From an uncultured Butyrivibrio sp. (lineage in GTDB: Bacteria; Bacillota; Clostridia; Lachnospirales; Lachnospiraceae), in the NCBI GenBank assembly GCA_947168935.1, contig CAMVNV010000021.1:1-36326 (forward strand): DNA of 36,326 nt, written 5' to 3'. This document shows positions 1 to 8,242 of the stretch, piece after piece. Position 1 is the stretch's first letter; each line of letters begins with the position of its first letter. The notes beneath the pieces are model-generated. The model was not told the DNA's origin, did no database searches, and worked only from the letters and a program-made list of their open reading frames with translations. The translations under genes were made by a program, and so were the position numbers.

Positions 1-1197
1 CCTGACAGCGCTGCAATAAATGAAGCAGTTAACCTTGCCGGGAAAAGAGGCTTTAAGAACCTCAAGGGATTTGTAAACGGAGTTCTTCGCAACATCTCCA
101 GAGAAAAAGATAAGATCACATTCCCTCTTCCATCTAAAACAGATAAAAAGAGCCAGATTCACAGCCTTTCAGTAAATTATTCTATGCCTGAATTCGTCTG
201 TGAGCTTTTTATTTCTAACTATGGATATGAGAAGGCAGAAGAGATAGTGGCGTCATTTTTAAATCCTCGTCCAGTTACTATCAGAATGGATGAGAGATTT
301 TCAGAGGATGAGATAAAAGAACTGGTTCGGTCAATGAAAGAAGAATCAGGTGAAAGCTTTGAAATAAAGCCACATGAGCTACTTCCTTATGCTTATGAAC
401 TTACACATACTGATAACATTCAGTACCTTCCGGGATATGATGAAGGAAAATGGATGGTTCAGGATGTGAGTTCAATGCTTGTAAGTGAGGCGGCTGGGCT
501 AAATAAGGGCGACGTAGTTATAGATGTTTGCAGTGCTCCAGGTGGTAAGACACTACATGCAGCGGCTAAACTTGCGGCATTGGAGAAGTCAGGTAATAGC
601 TTTGATAACAATGACCAAAACGGTCAAAGTGGTGAACAAGATGCTGAAAAAGCCGTAAATACTGATGATAGCAAACTCCCTCATGTCTATTCCCGCGACC
701 TTACTTCATTTAAGACAAGGATCATTGAGGAAAATATAGACAGAATGGGACTTGGAGATATAGTGACAGTTGAAGTACACGATGCCAGGGAGCATGACGC
801 AGCATTTGAAAACAAAGCTGACGTCCTGTACTGCGATCTTCCATGCTCAGGTCTTGGAATTATTGGAAGAAAGGCCGATATAAAGTATGGTGTATCCAAA
901 AAGTCGCTAAAATCGCTAACGGACCTTCAAAAAGAGATACTGGGAAGCGTCTGGAACTATGTTAAGCCAGGTGGCATCATGATGTATTCAACCTGTACCA
1001 TTAACCCTTATGAAAATGAGAAGATGGTTGATTATATCTGTGAGAACCTCCCCTTCGAAAGAGTAGATATTAGCGAAAGTCTGCCGGAAGCACTTAGAAA
1101 AGAAGAAAGCCTTTCAAAGGGTTATCTGCAGCTTCTTCCGAGAGTTTATGGTACTGACGGATTCTTCCTTGCGAAATTAAAAAGAATTGAAAAGTGA
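1..1197 (+). CDS. rsmB: 16S rRNA (cytosine967-C5)-methyltransferase RsmB, 5'-truncated
   Basis: The reading frame is open from base 1, so the gene begins outside the window; the ATG at 184 is internal. The first codons (AAINEAVNLAGKRGFKNLKG) are the end of the NusB-like RNA-binding domain. The SAM-dependent Rossmann methyltransferase follows: SAM loop VIDVCSAPGGKT, motif IV DLPCSGLG and motif VI STCTINPYENE. The cysteines in motifs IV and VI are the release and catalytic cysteines of the RsmB/Nop2 family, which makes m5C967 in 16S rRNA. About 35 polar, Asn/Asp/Gln-rich residues (580-684) are inserted just after the SAM loop. It is the first visible gene of an rsmB-rlmN-stp-prkC-rsgA operon, an order common in Clostridia. 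Confidence 0.95.
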   Translation, partial: PDSAAINEAVNLAGKRGFKNLKGFVNGVLRNISREKDKITFPLPSKTDKKSQIHSLSVNYSMPEFVCELFISNYGYEKAEEIVASFLNPRPVTIRMDERFSEDEIKELVRSMKEESGESFEIKPHELLPYAYELTHTDNIQYLPGYDEGKWMVQDVSSMLVSEAAGLNKGDVVIDVCSAPGGKTLHAAAKLAALEKSGNSFDNNDQNGQSGEQDAEKAVNTDDSKLPHVYSRDLTSFKTRIIEENIDRMGLGDIVTVEVHDAREHDAAFENKADVLYCDLPCSGLGIIGRKADIKYGVSKKSLKSLTDLQKEILGSVWNYVKPGGIMMYSTCTINPYENEKMVDYICENLPFERVDISESLPEALRKEESLSKGYLQLLPRVYGTDGFFLAKLKRIEK

Positions 1198-1262
1198 TTG
1201 TGTAACTAAAATGACGTACAGGAATACTAAAGAACAAATTTTATAACAGTGATCATAGAAAG

Positions 1263-1276
1263 AGAACTAAAGTTCT
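1263..1276. repeat. Perfect 6-bp inverted repeat upstream of rlmN
   Basis: AGAACT-AA-AGTTCT is a 14-bp perfect palindrome in the 121-bp gap between rsmB and rlmN, about 43 bp before the rlmN start. It could be a weak hairpin or a protein site. No convincing promoter was found beside it. Confidence 0.3.
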
Positions 1277-1318
1277 AATAAATATAGATAGTAATAACAA
1301 AAATAGAAAGCAATAATA

Positions 1319-2392
1319 ATGGTTAATAAAACAAATCCTGAAAATACAACAATAAATACACTCCCTGACATCAAGTCCATGCCACTTCCAGAGCTTACAG
1401 AGGCGGTAGTAGCTCTTGGCGAGCCAAAATTCCGTGCCAAGCAGCTCTATGAGTGGATGCACAAGAAGATGGCTGGAAGCTATGATGAGATGACCAATAT
1501 CCCAAAGTCTCTCAAGGAGAAGCTTTCAGCTTCCTATTCTTTTACCTCTCTTCAGGTAGTTGATGTTCAGGAATCCAAGCTTGATGAGACCAAGAAATTC
1601 CTCTTTGGCCTTTCTGATGGCAATGTCATCGAAAGTGTATTTATGAAATACAAGTTTGGATGCAGCGTTTGTATTTCATCACAGGTTGGATGCCGCATGG
1701 GATGCAGATTTTGTGCATCTACAATTGACGGCGTTGTGAGATCTCTTTTGCCAGGGGAGATGCTTGATCAGATCTATTCTATTTCAAGGATCACAGGCCA
1801 GAAGATATCACACGTAGTAGTCATGGGTTCAGGAGAACCACTTGATAACTACGATAATCTTCTTAAATTCATCCGTATGCTTACAGGTGAGGAAGGCATG
1901 AACATGAGTCAGAGAAATCTGACTGTTTCAACCTGCGGACTTGTTCCTAAGATCAAGGAGCTTGCAGGAGAGCATTTTTCTATCAATCTTGCATTATCTC
2001 TTCATGCCTCCAATCAGGAAAAAAGACAAAAGCTTATGCCTATAGCCAATAAGTATGAGCTTTCAGAAGTTATAGATGCCTGCCGCTATTATTTTGATGA
2101 GACAGGAAGGCAGCTTACATTTGAGTATTCACTAGTTGCAGGAGTCAATGATACAGAGGAAGATGCTTCAGAACTTGCACAGCTTTTGAAGGGACTTAAT
2201 GCCATAGTTAATCTTATCCCTGTAAACCCGATCAAAGAGCGTAGCTATGCGGCTCCGACTCGTGAAAATGCCCTCGCTTTCAAAAATAAACTTGAAAAAA
2301 GCGGAATAAATGTTACTATAAGAAGGGAAATGGGCAGGGATATTGACGGTGCATGCGGACAACTTCGCAGACGACACCTCAGCGAAAAATAA
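1319..2392 (+). CDS. rlmN: 23S rRNA (adenine2503-C2)-methyltransferase / tRNA A37 methyltransferase RlmN
   Basis: This radical-SAM methyltransferase makes m2A2503 in 23S rRNA and m2A37 in some tRNAs. At 357 aa it has the usual length. The 4Fe-4S ligands are the CxxxCxxC cysteines 125, 129 and 132 (GCRMGCRFCAST). Cys118 (SVCISSQVGC) and the near-C-terminal Cys346 (GACGQLRRR) fit the two mechanistic cysteines of the RlmN family. The radical-SAM GEP-type motif (MGSGEPLDNY) is present. The ATG at 1319 has only a weak GAAAG upstream; Met21 is a less likely alternative because family members keep the extra N-terminal residues. It lies 121 bp after rsmB, and the stp start follows within 26 bp. Confidence 0.96.
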   Translation: MVNKTNPENTTINTLPDIKSMPLPELTEAVVALGEPKFRAKQLYEWMHKKMAGSYDEMTNIPKSLKEKLSASYSFTSLQVVDVQESKLDETKKFLFGLSDGNVIESVFMKYKFGCSVCISSQVGCRMGCRFCASTIDGVVRSLLPGEMLDQIYSISRITGQKISHVVVMGSGEPLDNYDNLLKFIRMLTGEEGMNMSQRNLTVSTCGLVPKIKELAGEHFSINLALSLHASNQEKRQKLMPIANKYELSEVIDACRYYFDETGRQLTFEYSLVAGVNDTEEDASELAQLLKGLNAIVNLIPVNPIKERSYAAPTRENALAFKNKLEKSGINVTIRREMGRDIDGACGQLRRRHLSEK

Positions 2393-2406
2393 CCTGCTGT
2401 TTTTAT

Positions 2407-2415
2407 GGAGGAGAG
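2407..2415 (+). promoter_or_regulatory. Ribosome binding site fixing the stp start at a TTG codon
   Basis: GGAGGAGAG lies 6 nt (measured from GGAGG) before TTG 2418-2420. This supports a TTG start over the upstream in-frame ATG at 2343, which would overlap rlmN by 50 bp and add a tail not seen in PP2C proteins. Confidence 0.7.
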
Positions 2416-2417
2416 TC

Positions 2418-3158
2418 TTGATCAAATCGTTTTCCATTACTGACATTGGAAAAGAACGCGAGCTGAACCAGGATTATGTTTTTGAATCCCATGAGAGAAT
2501 TGGAAATCTGTCCAATCTTTTTATTGTTGCGGACGGAATGGGAGGACATAATGCAGGAGACTATGCGTCACGTTTCAGTGTGAATAAAATAGTCGAAGGC
2601 ATAGAAAGCTCTTTTGAGCAGAGTCCTATCAAGATCCTGAATCAGGCAATCCAGAATGCCAATTCGCTTCTTCGTCGTGTCGCAGAAGACGATATAAGCA
2701 TGAAAGGGATGGGGACTACCCTCGTAGCAGCAACTATTATGGGCCATTTTCTGCAGATCGCTAATATTGGCGACAGCAGATTATATATAATTAATGGCGA
2801 TAGTATCAGACAGATCACCAGAGATCATTCTCTTGTAGAGGAGATGGTCAGAATGGGTGGCATTGACAGAGAAGCTGCGCGAAATCACATTGACAAGAAC
2901 ATAATTACCAGAGCTGTAGGTGCTACAGACAAACTGGATATCGACTTTTTCCAGGAAGAGCTTAATGTTGGCGATACGATCCTGATGTGTTCAGATGGTC
3001 TTACGAACATGTTAAGTGATGAAGAGATTAGGAAGATTGTCAATAAGCAGGGTGAGATAGAGGATAAAGCCCGAATACTTGTAAAGACTGCCAATGAGAA
3101 TGGTGGTAAAGACAACATTTCAGTTATCCTTATTGAAATCTCGGAGGAAGATAGATGA
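2418..3158 (+). CDS. stp: PP2C-type Ser/Thr protein phosphatase (Stp/PrpC)
   Basis: Metal-dependent PPM/PP2C phosphatase that removes phosphate from targets of the adjacent PrkC kinase. From the TTG at 2418 it is 246 aa, close to B. subtilis PrpC. Metal-binding motifs appear in order: NQD near the N-terminus, VADGMGGHNAGDYAS, GMGTTLVAA, ANIGDSRLYII, TRAVG, LMCSDGLTNML and a C-terminal GGKDNISVI. There is no membrane segment, so it is cytosolic. Its TGA overlaps the prkC ATG (ATGA), so the pair is probably translationally coupled. This is the standard stp-prkC arrangement of Firmicutes, which controls growth, cell-wall synthesis and dormancy exit. Confidence 0.95.
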   Translation: MIKSFSITDIGKERELNQDYVFESHERIGNLSNLFIVADGMGGHNAGDYASRFSVNKIVEGIESSFEQSPIKILNQAIQNANSLLRRVAEDDISMKGMGTTLVAATIMGHFLQIANIGDSRLYIINGDSIRQITRDHSLVEEMVRMGGIDREAARNHIDKNIITRAVGATDKLDIDFFQEELNVGDTILMCSDGLTNMLSDEEIRKIVNKQGEIEDKARILVKTANENGGKDNISVILIEISEEDR

Positions 3159-5203
3159 TTAGAATCGGGATGATCATCGGAGACCGCTATGAGATCCAGG
3201 AAAAAATCGGAACTGGCGGAATGTCCGATGTATATAGAGCACTTGATCATAAATTAAATCGTCCTGTAGCAGTTAAAGTACTGAAGCAGGAGTTTTCTGA
3301 AAATCAGAATTTTGTCCAGAAGTTTCGTTCTGAAGCTCAGGCTGCAGCTGGCCTGATGCATCCAAACATCGTCAATGTATACGATGTTGGCAATGATAAG
3401 GGTGTCTACTACTTCGTAATGGAGCTTGTAGATGGAATTACTCTTAAGAAGTACATAGAAAAGAAATCAAGACTTACAGTCAAAGAGGCTGTAAGTATAG
3501 GTATACAGGTTGCGATGGGACTTGATGCTGCTCATAAGAACAACATCGTTCATCGTGATATCAAGCCTCAGAATATCATGATCAGTAAGGATGGTAAGGT
3601 TAAGGTTACTGATTTTGGTATTGCTAAGGCTGCTTCAAGTAACACAATTACATCCAATGTTATGGGATCAGTTCATTACACTTCACCTGAACAGGCCAGA
3701 GGTGGTTTTTCTGATGCCAAGAGTGACATCTATTCACTTGGTGTAACATTGTTTGAGATGGTTACAGGACGTGTTCCTTTTAATGGCGACACAACTGTGG
3801 CTATTGCTATTAAGCATATCCAGGAGCAGTTCCCTTCTCCTGCAACATATGCTCCAGACCTTCCTGTCAGCGTAGAGAAGATAATTTTAAAGTGCTGTCA
3901 GAAGTCTCCGGATCGCCGTTATCAGAATGCAACTGAGCTTATTAAGGATTTAAAGAGATCCCTCATCACTCCTAATGAGGATTTCGTAGTTCTTGTTGAT
4001 CCTGATGAAGAGGGAGCTACAAGAATAGCTTCTGATGAAGAGCAGGAGATGATCAGAAACGGTAACGCTCAGGGTGGTAAAACAGGTGAAATGCGCCTTA
4101 ATGATACCGGTGTTATCGATCCACCTGAACCAGAAAAGAGACCTAGAAATAACTATAACGGAAGGGAAGTTCAAAACGGCCCTGGACCTCAGCGTCCTCA
4201 GAATGATAAGAACTATCGTGATGAGTACGATGAAGGCGATTATGTATACGACAGATCCTACAGACCTGGTAATAATAGACGTAAGGATGTAAGAACAGAT
4301 GACAACCTTGATAAGATCATGATAATCATGGCAGTAGTAGCTGTTGTTCTCGTATTCGTGATCCTGATATTTATTGTTGGTGGTCACCTTGGACTTTTTG
4401 GAGGTTCTTCATCAGGAGGTTCTTCAACAGCGTCTTCAACAGAAAGCTCCGGCTCTGATGCTTCAGGAATTATAGTTCCTGATGTTGTAGGAATGTCCTA
4501 TATAGAAGCTAAGACAACCCTTCAGGACAAGGGTTTTAAAGTTGAAAAAGTTGACGATAACACAAGTGCAGAAGCTAAGAACGTAGTTGTAGCCCAGACT
4601 CCTGACAAGGATACAAGACAGGCAAGCGGTTCAACAATTACTATCACTGTAAGTACAGGCGCACATATGAGCGCTTCTGACGCATCTACAACAGGCGAAA
4701 GTTCTGAAGAAGTTGAAATGCCCAACCTTGTTGGTATGGATGAAGCTTCAGCCAGACTTACACTTGTTGAACTTGGTTTTTCAAACAGCAATATAAATGT
4801 TGTGACTGTTAACAACAACGACGTTTCACTTGTGGACAAGGTTATCAACCAGACACCAGCCAAGGGAACAAAGGTATCAACAGATACAGTTATCAACCTT
4901 GAAGTTTCTGTTGGACCGGCTCAGGCTGCAGCATATGTATTTGTTGGTAATATCGAAGCTCCAACAGAGAATGCATACTACACAAGCGGCGTTACAGTTA
5001 ATATAACGATTACAGCTGCAGATGGTACACTTTTGTATAGCTCAGCTACAAGTTCCTTCCCGGTTTCTGTAGCTCAGAATCAAAACCAGTCATATACATC
5101 ATCATCAACAGCAACTATGGAGATGAGTTTTGTAGTTAATACAGAATCAGGAGCTGTGACACAGTCAGTTACAAGAACAGTTTCACTATCTCAGATGCAA
5201 TAA
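3155..5203 (+). CDS. prkC: PASTA-domain membrane Ser/Thr protein kinase PrkC (Stk1)
   Basis: 682-aa Hanks-type kinase. The cytosolic kinase domain spans about residues 11-270: glycine loop GTGGMSDVY at 19-27, catalytic Lys41, HRDIKPQN from His133, DFG 153-155 and SPEQARG at the end of the activation loop. A Thr/Ser-rich activation loop (SSNTITSNVMGS) fits autophosphorylation. A charged, Pro/Asn/Arg-rich juxtamembrane linker (about 275-385) leads to one membrane helix at 388-410. Outside are two PASTA domains (about 439-502 and 520-588) that in this family bind muropeptide or lipid II, and a Ser/Thr-rich C-terminal domain of roughly 90 aa, possibly Ig-like. Start ATG 3155 overlaps the stp stop and has GGAGG at 3143-3147. 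Confidence 0.96.
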   Translation: MIRIGMIIGDRYEIQEKIGTGGMSDVYRALDHKLNRPVAVKVLKQEFSENQNFVQKFRSEAQAAAGLMHPNIVNVYDVGNDKGVYYFVMELVDGITLKKYIEKKSRLTVKEAVSIGIQVAMGLDAAHKNNIVHRDIKPQNIMISKDGKVKVTDFGIAKAASSNTITSNVMGSVHYTSPEQARGGFSDAKSDIYSLGVTLFEMVTGRVPFNGDTTVAIAIKHIQEQFPSPATYAPDLPVSVEKIILKCCQKSPDRRYQNATELIKDLKRSLITPNEDFVVLVDPDEEGATRIASDEEQEMIRNGNAQGGKTGEMRLNDTGVIDPPEPEKRPRNNYNGREVQNGPGPQRPQNDKNYRDEYDEGDYVYDRSYRPGNNRRKDVRTDDNLDKIMIIMAVVAVVLVFVILIFIVGGHLGLFGGSSSGGSSTASSTESSGSDASGIIVPDVVGMSYIEAKTTLQDKGFKVEKVDDNTSAEAKNVVVAQTPDKDTRQASGSTITITVSTGAHMSASDASTTGESSEEVEMPNLVGMDEASARLTLVELGFSNSNINVVTVNNNDVSLVDKVINQTPAKGTKVSTDTVINLEVSVGPAQAAAYVFVGNIEAPTENAYYTSGVTVNITITAADGTLLYSSATSSFPVSVAQNQNQSYTSSSTATMEMSFVVNTESGAVTQSVTRTVSLSQMQ

Positions 5204-5250
5204 TGACCTAAAATAGTATTTTTGAGAAAAAACAAATCCATGGAGATTTA

Positions 5251-6168
5251 ATGCAGGGAAAGATAATTAAAGGAATAGCAGGATTTTACTATATTGATAC
5301 GCCTTCCGGTAAGGTATATGAATGCAGAGCCAAGGGGATTTTCAGGCAGCAGAAAGTAAAACCTCTCGTCGGCGATGATGTTAATATGGATGTCGTATCT
5401 GAAGATGATGCTACCGGTAATGTATCAGAGGTATTTCCCCGCAAAAATGAGCTTATAAGACCGCCTGTAGCCAATGTGGACCAGGCGCTTATAATATTCG
5501 CTATAGTTCATCCAAATCCGTCCTACAACCTTCTGGACAGATTCCTTATCATGATGAAGCAGCAGGGTCTTCCTGTAGTCATCTGTTTTAACAAGCAGGA
5601 CATAGCAGGTGAAGAAGAGCAGAGAGAACTAGAAGAAACCTATGAGAAGTGCGGCTATAAAGTTCTTTTCATAAGTGTTGCAAATGGTAATGGAATAGAT
5701 GAACTTAAGAACCTTTTAAAGGGCAAGACAACAGTACTTGCAGGCCCCAGCGGCGTTGGCAAGTCATCTCTTATAAATCTTCTTCATCCAAAAGCACAGA
5801 TGGAGACAGGAGAGCTTTCCAGAAAGATTGAGCGTGGTAAGAATACCACAAGACATTCCGAGCTCTTCCATGTTGAAGGACTTGGACCTGATACCTATAT
5901 CATGGATACACCGGGATTCACATCCCTTTATCTTAAAGACGTGACAACTAGAGATCTTCCGCTTTATTATCCGGAATTTGAGATCTATGAACCTGAATGC
6001 AGATTTGGCGGCTGTTCTCATATAACAGAGCCCGACTGCGGTGTTAAGAGGGCTGTTTCAGAAGGCCTTATTTCCCGCATCAGATATGAGAACTATAAGG
6101 TCCTCTATGATGATCTAAAAAATGCCAAACCGGTTTATGGTAAAAAAGAAGGCAGAAAGCCAATGTAA
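5251..6168 (+). CDS. rsgA: Ribosome small-subunit biogenesis GTPase RsgA (YloQ/CpgA)
   Basis: 305-aa circularly permuted GTPase that checks late maturation of the 30S subunit. An N-terminal OB fold (about 1-70) is followed by G motifs in permuted order: G4 NKQD 114-117, then G1 GPSGVGKS 165-172, then G3 DTPG 219-222. The C-terminal zinc site uses Cys250, Cys255, His257 and Cys263 (CRFGGCSHITEPDCGV). A GGAG precedes the ATG at 5251. It lies 47 bp after prkC and is the last gene of the operon. In many Clostridia rpe follows here; in this window a convergent histidine kinase begins 15 bp later with no clear terminator between them. Confidence 0.96.
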   Translation: MQGKIIKGIAGFYYIDTPSGKVYECRAKGIFRQQKVKPLVGDDVNMDVVSEDDATGNVSEVFPRKNELIRPPVANVDQALIIFAIVHPNPSYNLLDRFLIMMKQQGLPVVICFNKQDIAGEEEQRELEETYEKCGYKVLFISVANGNGIDELKNLLKGKTTVLAGPSGVGKSSLINLLHPKAQMETGELSRKIERGKNTTRHSELFHVEGLGPDTYIMDTPGFTSLYLKDVTTRDLPLYYPEFEIYEPECRFGGCSHITEPDCGVKRAVSEGLISRIRYENYKVLYDDLKNAKPVYGKKEGRKPM

Positions 6169-6183
6169 TTAAGCACTAAGCTG

Positions 6184-7398
6184 TCATGATTTATAGCATA
6201 AAATAATTGGAAGCTTAACTTTAAAAGTAATGACGCCATCATTACTCTCAGCCCAGATCGTACCGCCGTGTTGTGTTACGATCTGTTTTGCTATAGAAAG
6301 CCCCAGACCATAGCTTCCATTGAGAGATCTTGATGAGTCAGTTCTGTAGAATCTAGTGAAAATATCTCTAAGTTCCTTGTCAGTGAGAGCATCACCCTTA
6401 TTTGATACTGATAAAAGAGCTGTGGTCGGATTATGCTTTGTAAGCGACATCTCAATGTTTGAACCCTTATGTGCATATTTTCCGGCATTGTCCAAAAGAA
6501 TATCAATTACTTCCCGAAGCTTACTCTCATCGCCTTTGACATAAAGTTTATTACCGGTATTTGTTTCGAGCAGATGCCCTCTTTCATAGAGTTCAACCTC
6601 CATGACAAGAGACTCTTCAGTTACAAGTCCGGATAGATCAACAGGTACAAAGTTTTCTTTTGGAATACCCCTGTCAATACGGGCAAGATCCAGAAGATGC
6701 ATGATAAGAGTCTTCATTTGGGAAGATTCCGTTAGTATATTAGAAATATACTTTTTTGAAGGATCACTTTTGAGGATGTTTTTATTTAAAAGCTCTGCAT
6801 TTGTAAGGATAACTGTAAGCGGAGTCTTAAGTTCATGTGAAGCATCAGCAATGAACTGCTTTTGCCTGTTCCATGCATATTCTATTGGCTTAACGATCCA
6901 TTTTGAAAGGTAGATGGATAATAAAGCTACAACAGCCATTGATACGGCATACAGGATAATACAAGTCCTCAAAAGAGAGTAGGCATAGATCTCATCCTCC
7001 ATGGAACTTGCAATTGCATACCATGTTCCGTTGGCTTTATCCACGTAATTATAGTACAGATGAGATTTCTCGAGCATCATATCATTTTCGCCATAATGAT
7101 CATGAAGGATCTCGCGATAGATGTTTTCCAACTGATTCCTGTTGTATTCCATACTATAGTATCTGGTAATGGTGCCAACGTGATTTACATAAAATGCAGA
7201 ATAGGTCAGGGATGAAGGATTGTCTCTTGGAGAGAGGATCTCCTCAGGCTTATCCAAAATAACATTAAGCGCAATAGACGCATTGCTTCTTGCAAAATTA
7301 AACTCCAGAACAGGAATACTGATAAACAGGATTCCGAGAAGGACTGCTGCAATGGCTATCATTGACAGAATGAATCTTTTCCTAAGTCTTTTAATCAT
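6184..7398 (-). CDS. Membrane sensor histidine kinase (OmpR-partner class)
   Basis: 404-aa two-component sensor. TM1 is at about 9-30, the extracellular sensor at about 31-140 (no recognised fold) and TM2 at about 141-164. The HisKA dimerisation helix carries phospho-acceptor His188 (ADASHELKTPLTV). The HATPase_c domain has the N box (DNAGKYA) and G box (GSYGLGLSIAKQ). The ATG at 7398 has GAGG five bases upstream; a longer in-frame start at 7428 would overlap the regulator gene and lacks this site. The gene lies 7 bp after the response regulator stop and is surely cotranscribed with it. The stimulus is unknown. It may act on the divergent secreted-protein genes, which is inferred from position only. 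Confidence 0.92.
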   Translation of the reverse strand: MIKRLRKRFILSMIAIAAVLLGILFISIPVLEFNFARSNASIALNVILDKPEEILSPRDNPSSLTYSAFYVNHVGTITRYYSMEYNRNQLENIYREILHDHYGENDMMLEKSHLYYNYVDKANGTWYAIASSMEDEIYAYSLLRTCIILYAVSMAVVALLSIYLSKWIVKPIEYAWNRQKQFIADASHELKTPLTVILTNAELLNKNILKSDPSKKYISNILTESSQMKTLIMHLLDLARIDRGIPKENFVPVDLSGLVTEESLVMEVELYERGHLLETNTGNKLYVKGDESKLREVIDILLDNAGKYAHKGSNIEMSLTKHNPTTALLSVSNKGDALTDKELRDIFTRFYRTDSSRSLNGSYGLGLSIAKQIVTQHGGTIWAESNDGVITFKVKLPIILCYKS

Positions 7399-7405
7399 AT
7401 AAACC

Positions 7406-8071
7406 TCAAGTTTCCAGATGATAGCCAACGCCTCGTACAGCGCTGATAGTTACCTTGCTACCAAGTTTTTTAAGCTTCTTACGAAGAAATGCCACATAAA
7501 CCTCAACATTGTTTTCTATAGCTTCTGAATCATATCCCCAAACCTGGTCCAGTATCCTTGATTTAGGAATATTACTGCTTCCTGCCTGCATGAGAAGACG
7601 AAGAACATCGAACTCCTTGGAAGAAAGGCGTATGCTTTCAGCTCCGCAGGATATGCTGACGCCCGCAAGGTCAAGTCTCAGGTCTCCGAAGGTTATTTCA
7701 TCTACCTGATCCTTCTGACGCCTTGTAAGAGCGTGTATGCAGGCTATAAGCTCCCTTGATTCAAAAGGCTTTGTAAGATAATAGTCTGCGCCGCTGTCAA
7801 GGCCTCTGACGCGGTCATCAAGGTCGGCCTTAGCAGTAAGCATAAGGATGGGAGTACCGTTGTGCTCACGCCTAAGTGTTGCCGCTACCTCAAAGCCGTT
7901 TATCCTCGGCAGCATGACGTCAAGTACAATAAGGTCATAAATATTAAGGCGGGCCTTATCAAGCCCTTCTACGCCGTCATAGGCCGCCTCAGCTTCGTAA
8001 TTATTGGATTTAAGAAGATCCACGATGGAATCTGCCAGGATTTTTTCATCCTCAACAACAAGAATTCGCAT
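7406..8071 (-). CDS. OmpR/PhoB-family response regulator
   Basis: 221-aa transcription factor. The receiver domain (about 1-115) has acidic residues in VVEDE, phospho-acceptor Asp51 (LIVLDVMLPRINGF) and the conserved Lys in YLTKPFE. The C-terminal winged helix (about 125-221) includes IRLSSKEFDVLRLLM and ends ISAVRGVGYHLE, typical of the OmpR class. ATG 8071 has GGAG six bases upstream, whereas an in-frame ATG four codons earlier has no such site. It is paired with the downstream histidine kinase. It is divergent from the secreted transglutaminase-like genes across about 170 bp, so self-regulation plus control of that pair is plausible. Confidence 0.94.
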   Translation of the reverse strand: MRILVVEDEKILADSIVDLLKSNNYEAEAAYDGVEGLDKARLNIYDLIVLDVMLPRINGFEVAATLRREHNGTPILMLTAKADLDDRVRGLDSGADYYLTKPFESRELIACIHALTRRQKDQVDEITFGDLRLDLAGVSISCGAESIRLSSKEFDVLRLLMQAGSSNIPKSRILDQVWGYDSEAIENNVEVYVAFLRKKLKKLGSKVTISAVRGVGYHLET

Positions 8072-8242
8072 ATTAGTCTCCAAGGTTAGTTTTAATATAT
8101 CGTTCTACGTTTTCTAATATATCACAGGATTCTGAAAAAATACTGAAATCGTAAATTATTACCACTTGTCTGCCGATAAATAAGTGTACGGGTATTGCAC
8201 CATGTTTATTATGCATGAGTTGTTTCGGAGGTTTAAGTCTTT

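Noticed and set aside
2343-2417. N-terminal extension of stp to an upstream ATG
   Set aside because: It overlaps rlmN, adds residues foreign to PP2C proteins, and the strong ribosome site points to TTG 2418.
6169-6183. Two-way terminator between rsgA and the histidine kinase
   Set aside because: Only 15 bp separate the genes, and the nearby AAGC/GCTT matches are too far apart and not followed by a T tract.
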